A stretch of 64,000 nucleotides of DNA from Phalacrocorax aristotelis (taxonomy: Eukaryota; Chordata; Aves; Suliformes; Phalacrocoracidae): positions 78,052,090-78,116,089 of the forward strand of contig NC_134311.1 in NCBI RefSeq assembly GCF_949628215.1. Direction: 5' to 3'. The stretch's first letter is position 1. Every line of letters starts with the position of its first letter. This document shows, in pieces, positions 60,001-64,000 of this stretch. The translations under genes and the position numbers were made by a program. The notes under the pieces were generated by a model. That model was not told the DNA's origin. It did no database searches and saw nothing but the letters and a program-made list of their open reading frames with translations.

Positions 60001-62493
60001 TTTCTCTCACAGCCTCCTTCCTTCTCCTCCTCTGTTGCTCCAAGTAAGGACACCCATAAAAGCAAAACACACACAGAACTGTGAACTTACTTCAGCTCTG
60101 TCTGCCCACAGGGCTTCTTCCTCGACAAGTTAATGAGCTCTTTGCCATATTTTTCTTCTATAATTGCCCTGTAGAGGAAAGAGAGAAATGAGAGGAAGTT
60201 TTCGTTTCAGAAACTGATACTTGTTTACAGCAGAGGCCAAGACCCACTCTTAACACCTGCCCTATCTTCTGACCTGCTGCACGCTAACTGTGGACAACTG
60301 TCTGAAGGACGACTGTTGTCTGCAGTTCCCCAACAGCCTTTCTAGTGAAACAGTTTGTTTTGCTGTGTCTGTGGTCCCAATGCATTGCTCTCCCCGTCTC
60401 CTCGTGGCCGACTGGTGCAAGGACCACCTCGGCAGGAGATGGAGGACTAAGCAGCAACTGCAGCTGGTGGTGAGATGCAGCCAGGTGAGTCACCTGGGTA
60501 GTTTTTAGCTCAGTTTCCTACGGGAACAAGGCTTGTGTGATCGCACGTTTTTTGCATCTCAGCCATCAGCATCTGTAGGTCCCTTCACACAAAGTACTTT
60601 TGAATCTGATATGGCCGATTTAAACCAAATGTGACAGAAGGGAGTAGGCACCTCAAAGACCACTCAGCCACCATACATGCACCCCAAAGCTCAGCTGGAC
60701 CATTTCAGCTCTTCAGGACTTTTTAAAATGGGGCAATAGGTACTTTCTCCTCCCCACCTCTGGTCCTAAGGAGAGCACCTGAAGAAGATGCCACATCTTG
60801 TGAGGGAATATAAATAACGCCTTTGAGAGATTTTATTGTCCTCCCTTCATGGAAGAAAGAGGTGAGGGGGAAAAATGCATGTGTTGCAGTCTAAGACCAA
60901 TCAGCTTTCTGCAGTTGCTTTGAAATCTGTATAGACAATCAAGGCTGGACTTGCTCGGTCAAATGCAGGTATCTGCATCTGGGCAAGCCACGCTAGCTGT
61001 CTGCAGTCAGTGGAGAGAAACAAGTACTGCTAAAGGCTTGCATTAGAAGGTCTACTGGATAAAATAGCTAGCTTCCTAAAATGCTGGTGTCTGTAATGCA
61101 GATGCCTATGTTGTTGAATTCTACAGTTTCACAGTGGGATTAAACTAATTTAGCTCTTTAAAAACCCCAAAAGCTTGCAGGGAAATGGAAAAAATAAAGA
61201 TTATAAATTGACTTATTTCCTCTAACAATATTCTCATTAACTTTGCTTTGAGACAAAGCATCAACTCCAACAGGCATGTTCTCCATGGCTGGGACCATGT
61301 ACCAGCTGTCCTGTATGTGAAGAACTGGGCCATGTTCAGAGACGGATGCCAGTATCAAGTCCAGATCCAGCCTCTAATCTCCTCCTGGCTAGACATGTAG
61401 TGGGAGCTACACCTTCAGCAGTAAAGAAGAACAATGCACAGGGTGTGGAGGAGGCTTTTTGCACTCTCTCCGTTGTCACAGATGAGTGGGGCATGGTTCT
61501 TAAGGTTCAGCAGATGGTTCCTCTGGCAGCTGGAAAGCCCAAATTTTCCTGGAACATGGGATTACAGCCTAGACAGATGTAGATGCATAGATGTTTTAAC
61601 TGCAGGTTCTCCTCCTCTTCATCCCCATTACATTTGTTCCAGGGTGGTTTGTACCAAGTTGTGTATTCAGAGGCTTGTTTTCTCCGGTTCTCAATACCAG
61701 AATTACATTATTTCAGGGTTGCTGTACAATGCTTTTCATATTTAGCCATTTCTAACCAGGTGAACCATAAAGTCCAAATACATGGCGAGACCATCTCAGG
61801 TGTGCCTTTGTAGCCACAGAACCTCTGTTTAGGTTATATCCTCTGATTGATAAACATACTACCTAACACTGCTACTTTTTTTTTAACATCAAATGTATGG
61901 GCTGTCCATAATGTACAAGGACAAATTCAGGACAAAGCTGTGCCTCTCCTGTGCCAAGGTCTTCACCCAATCTTCTGCAAGCTGACCTGCAAGCTGAACT
62001 TAATGGGAGAGTGTGTAGCCTGGGCAGGCCACCAACAGCTGCAAACACATCAGTACAGATGTCTGGCAACACGGGAGACTGAATTATTAAACTACTCCTG
62101 ATTCCTCTTTCTTTGCAGCAGAGAGTTCAAAATGTGAGCATCAAGCCCTGGGTACTATCACTGCCTCACAGCTGAGGATTCCTGGGCAGGGACTTCATAC
62201 CACAGCACCAGCCGTGCAAGGAAAGAACAGTGTAAGAAAACAAGCTCCTCGTCAGTCACAAATCAAAGGTGTTTTAACATAGTGGACAGTTAAACATGAC
62301 AGAAACTGAACTGGAAATACAAGGAGTAGAAGTAGTGCCACCACCTCACTTCCCAGGTTCAGCCCAACCCATTTTCAGAGGCAGCTCCATACCTTTCTTT
62401 CAAAAAGTCTTCAAACTCTTTGCAGTTCTTCCTGCTGTCGTTCAGGTGTTGAATGATACTGTCATAGCCAACTGTGCTTGTCAGATCCGTACT
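50978..62493 (-). CDS. PSTPIP2: PSTPIP2 (Pro-Ser-Thr phosphatase-interacting protein 2), coding exons 2-14
   Basis: PSTPIP2 is an F-BAR membrane and actin adaptor of myeloid cells. It recruits inhibitory enzymes (PEST-family phosphatases, SHIP1, Csk) and restrains osteoclasts, macrophages and neutrophils. Thirteen exons join in phase (972 nt with stop). With the 11-codon first exon known from mammals the total is 334 residues, the mammalian length; exon 1 must lie beyond 64000. The F-BAR domain is roughly residues 12-260 and is followed by a short proline-containing tail without SH3. By this numbering Trp232, the phosphatase-binding residue, is present (RNALWLHVNQL). Leu98, altered in mouse cmo, is conserved, and position 282, altered in mouse Lupo, is Val. 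The tail ends DEADYTTVDGYSLIHH: Tyr323 and Tyr329 are kept, while mammalian Tyr333 is His. No disruption was seen. Confidence 0.95.
51553..51587 (-). CDS. PSTPIP2: PSTPIP2 coding exon 13 (residues 307-319)
   Basis: This 35-nt exon, phase 2 to 1, encodes RRGPLPTPTSVP. It is required: joining exon 12 directly to exon 14 would hit TGA at once, while this exon restores the frame and matches mammalian RRGPLPIPKSSP. The acceptor is TACAG|GAG and the donor is CCAG|GTGAGT. Confidence 0.9.
52227..52828. mobile_element. Complete solo LTR, ERVL-type
   Basis: This 602-bp element lies in PSTPIP2 intron 12. It starts TGTCGTGGTTTTAGC and ends GAACCACGACA, long near-perfect terminal inverted repeats typical of an abundant avian LTR family. 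A perfect 5-bp target-site duplication GCAAG (52222-52226 and 52829-52833) fits ERVL-class integration. Inside are a pyrimidine-rich stretch (about 52587-52630) and an AT-rich TTATTAT stretch. There is no internal retroviral sequence, so it arose by LTR-LTR recombination. Transcriptional orientation is uncertain. Confidence 0.9.
53167..53179. repeat. Homopolymer G13
   Basis: A run of 13 G on the plus strand lies about 50 bp inside PSTPIP2 intron 12, next to the exon 12 donor. It is prone to length error in sequencing. Confidence 0.85.
53232..53313 (-). CDS. PSTPIP2: PSTPIP2 coding exon 12 (residues 280-307)
   Basis: This exon has 82 nt, phase 1 to 2. It encodes PVVYENYYDTQRNATPVRSP and then VPVPIS, part of the tail after the F-BAR domain. 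Position 282 is Val. The acceptor is TCCTAG|CTC and the donor is CAAG|GTAAGG. Confidence 0.92.
53608..53704 (-). CDS. PSTPIP2: PSTPIP2 coding exon 11 (residues 248-280)
   Basis: This exon has 97 nt, phase 0 to 1. It encodes KYEEIRKSLEMCSIEKDIDC and then FVNLRKTGTLAP. The acceptor is TTGTAG|AAG and the donor is CCAG|GTAAGA. Confidence 0.92.
53830..54045 (-). mobile_element. CR1 LINE 3'-end fragment
   Basis: It begins ATCATAGAATCAGTCATAGA, then GGTTTGGGTTGGAAGAGGCC, the reverse complement of the CR1 3' end with its octamer repeats. It continues through CCCCCTGCCACGAGCTGGGA and CCACCTCTCTAGGCAGCCTG. It lies in PSTPIP2 intron 10, in the same orientation as the gene. Confidence 0.88.
54222..54320 (-). 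CDS. PSTPIP2: PSTPIP2 coding exon 10 (residues 215-247)
   Basis: This exon has 99 nt, phase 0 to 0. It encodes FFETQEYERINYFRNALWLH and then VNQLSQACVQNDE. It includes Trp232, needed in this family for PEST-type phosphatase binding. The acceptor is TTACAG|TTC and the donor is GAG|GTATGT. Confidence 0.93.
55904..55983 (-). CDS. PSTPIP2: PSTPIP2 coding exon 9 (residues 188-214)
   Basis: This exon has 80 nt, phase 1 to 0, encoding (D)RSYQQNVTTLEKIREEWQ and then KEHIKACE. I chose the acceptor GAAG|ACAGG because it gives the mammalian length and aligns with mammalian EDSDKAY. A CAG acceptor 24 nt further upstream (exon to 56007) is also in frame and would add eight residues. The donor is GAG|GTAAAT. 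Confidence 0.85.
56366..56411 (-). CDS. PSTPIP2: PSTPIP2 coding exon 8 (residues 173-188)
   Basis: This exon has 46 nt, phase 0 to 1, encoding LFLKLAQTKSALEDS. The acceptor is GGCAG|CTG and the donor is TCTG|GTGAGT. Confidence 0.9.
56609..56707 (-). CDS. PSTPIP2: PSTPIP2 coding exon 7 (residues 140-172)
   Basis: This exon has 99 nt, phase 0 to 0. It encodes AKRLYEQRCRDKDEAEQAVH and then RNANLVTQKQQEK. The acceptor is CCTAG|GCC and the donor is AAG|GTACGG. Confidence 0.92.
57172..57234 (-). CDS. PSTPIP2: PSTPIP2 coding exon 6 (residues 119-139)
   Basis: This exon has 63 nt, phase 0 to 0, encoding IELIMEAIHKNRNLQYKKTT and a final Glu. The acceptor is TCACAG|ATA and the donor is GAG|GTAAAG. 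Confidence 0.92.
57911..58017 (-). CDS. PSTPIP2: PSTPIP2 coding exon 5 (residues 83-118)
   Basis: This exon has 107 nt, phase 1 to 0. It encodes GHIQLAQTLREEAKKMEDFR and then EKQKLNRKK. The acceptor is TTGCAG|AGA and the donor is AAG|GTCAGT. It contains conserved Leu98. Confidence 0.92.
59117..59151 (-). CDS. PSTPIP2: PSTPIP2 coding exon 4 (residues 71-83)
   Basis: This small 35-nt exon runs phase 2 to 1 and encodes NTLKRSLDIFKQ. The acceptor is TTTCAG|CAC and the donor is CAAC|GTAAGT. Confidence 0.9.
60091..60168 (-). CDS. PSTPIP2: PSTPIP2 coding exon 3 (residues 45-71)
   Basis: This exon has 78 nt, phase 2 to 2. It encodes IIEEKYGKELINLSRKKPCG and then QTEL. The acceptor is CTACAG|GGC and the donor is GAA|GTAAGT. 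Confidence 0.92.
62393..62493 (-). CDS. PSTPIP2: PSTPIP2 coding exon 2 (residues 12-45)
   Basis: This exon has 101 nt, phase 0 to 2. It encodes STVGYDSIIQHLNDSRKNCK and then EFEDFLKER, the start of the F-BAR domain. The acceptor is TTTTCAG|AGT and the donor is AAAG|GTATGG. Confidence 0.92.
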
Positions 62494-64000
62494 CTGAAAA
62501 CACAAGAACAGGAGTCACATCCCTGTCCGTGCAGTCCATGGCCTCTGCCACCTCCAGCAGTGTTTGCACAAGCAGTGGCTCACCTGGGAGCAAGTGTGCA
62601 AGTGCCTCTTTATGAAATAAGATCTTTTTCTTTTAGGGGTGAGAACAATGGTGCAGTCTGGGACAAGGCACTTTCATGACTTTCAGAGAACAGAGAAGCT
62701 CAGTCCTACCACATCCTATGGCTCCCCCCCTGGCCTAAGCACAGCTGGCCACACAGCACATGGCATCTCCTCCAAGCAGCTTAGTTGTCAGCTCTAACTT
62801 AATGAAATCAAACACTAAAACCCCTCCAAGTCTCTAGATACAGCCTGTCTTACTGCTGTTCCTCCCAGTTTCTGCAGACATGGAGATAGATCTTGGTTAG
62901 CGTTGGCTTGCACTACTCTGGTCATTACCCTCATGTCTAGCTGTAGGAGCCTACATCTAGGCTGGAGGTGAATTTAGCAGACCTTTCTGCATGGAATTGC
63001 TCAGCTATGGGCTTGCCTCGCTGCCTCCACAGCAATGTATGGATGCACCCCATGGCTACTGCTGCAACAGCCTTCTCTTTGGCCTTGTGAAAAGCAATCC
63101 TGTCCCACTCACATAATTCAAAATACCACTGCAGAGACCATTTCCCTAAGTGCCAGGCCCTCCCCCACCACTGCTGTATGCCCCCAAATACATCCCACAG
63201 GGCTAGCTTCTTCACTCCCCACAAAACATCACAGCCATGGAGAGGTTCCTGCCTCTACCACCCACGGGGCCAAGTCCCATCTTCCAACCCAGGGCTCTCA
63301 GCCCTGCAGTGTTATTCGCACTTCCCATAGACTTCTGAAGGATCAGTACTTTCCTTTGAATTAGTTCTTAAAAACATACTGTACTGATGTTTATTTAAAA
63401 AAAAAAAAAAGATACATGCAAAGATACATGCAGCAATGATGTAGGTGGGCTAGGATTAAGGTTGACTACTTCTACCCCATTCTTTCTTCATACACATGCC
63501 TGGAAGCGCCTTAGGACAAAATGTGGATTTTTGACCTATGACTATTGAGGATTTACCACCCTGGGCCAAAAGCCGGGCTCCTAATGCTATGATAATACAA
63601 AGAGGTGCTCTGACCATGAGCTCTCCTTCTCTGGAAGAAGCCCGAAGCAGGTGCAGGGAGCTGAGCAGAAGGTGCTACCTCTCGTCTTCTGCAAAGACAG
63701 CGGTCAGTGTGCATAGAACAGCACATTAGGAGAAAAAAAATGTAGGGAAAGAGGCTGCAGAAAGGAGGCAATGGTAGGAGCAGATATGAAACTCATCAAA
63801 AGTTACACAAAGCTACAAACAGTTATTAAGAAGCTTGAAGAGGAATAATGGCAGGATGGAGAGATTGAGGAAATGGTTCAAAGCCAGTATGAGAGTATGC
63901 AGAGAACTGACATGAATGTGTGGGCAGCAGAAGGGGGGATTTCTCAGAATTTCGTACGTGGTGCAAGAAATGAGGAGGAACAGGGCTGGTATTTGTGATA
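62494..64000. other. PSTPIP2 intron 1 (partial)
   Basis: I looked for the short first exon and found no candidate. The stretch holds an A-run near 63397-63410, chance frames up to 127 codons (the one at 62296-62679 overlaps exon 2 on the opposite strand), and no recognisable mobile element. Confidence 0.55.

Noticed and set aside
1..64000. tRNA, rRNA or snRNA genes
   Set aside because: No cloverleaf-like segment with A/B boxes or other RNA gene signature was recognised on either strand by reading. A dedicated covariance search was not possible.

Overview
This is a vertebrate nuclear window, almost certainly from a bird. Both genes have vertebrate intron/exon structure. The dispersed repeats are avian-type CR1 LINE 3' ends and ERVL-type LTRs, and there is no Alu, L1 or bacterial signal. 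It holds parts of two neighbouring genes, both on the minus strand. From high to low coordinate, which is the direction of transcription, these are PSTPIP2 (exon 1 lies off the right end) and EPG5 (the 3' half lies off the left end). In mammals the two are also neighbours (human 18q12.3). In birds this human-18 block is on the Z chromosome, so sex linkage is likely but cannot be proven here.

Layout. Positions 1-33,556 are the 5' half of EPG5: 23 coding exons (4,181 coding nt, about 1,394 of roughly 2,580 residues), all with consistent reading phase. EPG5 is the Rab7 effector that tethers autophagosomes to late endosomes and lysosomes. Both LC3/GABARAP-binding LIR motifs are intact. Its introns carry two CR1 fragments, an antisense retroviral LTR with primer-binding site and leader (about 19.96-20.95 kb), and a CpG-rich LTR-like insert (about 21.55-22.11 kb). 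A CpG-island promoter with GC boxes and a CCAAT box surrounds exon 1 (about 32.8-33.74 kb).

Positions 33,736-48,208 are the outstanding feature: about 14.5 kb of uninterrupted 61/62-bp GC-rich minisatellite, roughly 235 units. It starts only about 180 bp upstream of the EPG5 start codon and fills most of the intergenic space. It has higher-order structure, including a 3,934-bp (64-unit) block duplicated head-to-tail with almost no divergence. Its promoter-side edge grades into a sequence that looks like a degenerate unit.

Positions 48,469-49,207 are a CR1 3' end. Positions 50,978-62,493 hold coding exons 2-14 of PSTPIP2, an F-BAR adaptor that restrains macrophage, neutrophil and osteoclast activation. 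With an 11-residue exon 1 as in mammals the protein would be exactly 334 residues, the mammalian length. Intron 12 carries a complete ERVL-type solo LTR with a perfect 5-bp target-site duplication.

No tRNA, rRNA, CRISPR or bacterial-type feature was seen. Nearly all other open reading frames are chance frames in introns, in the CpG island or in the minisatellite.
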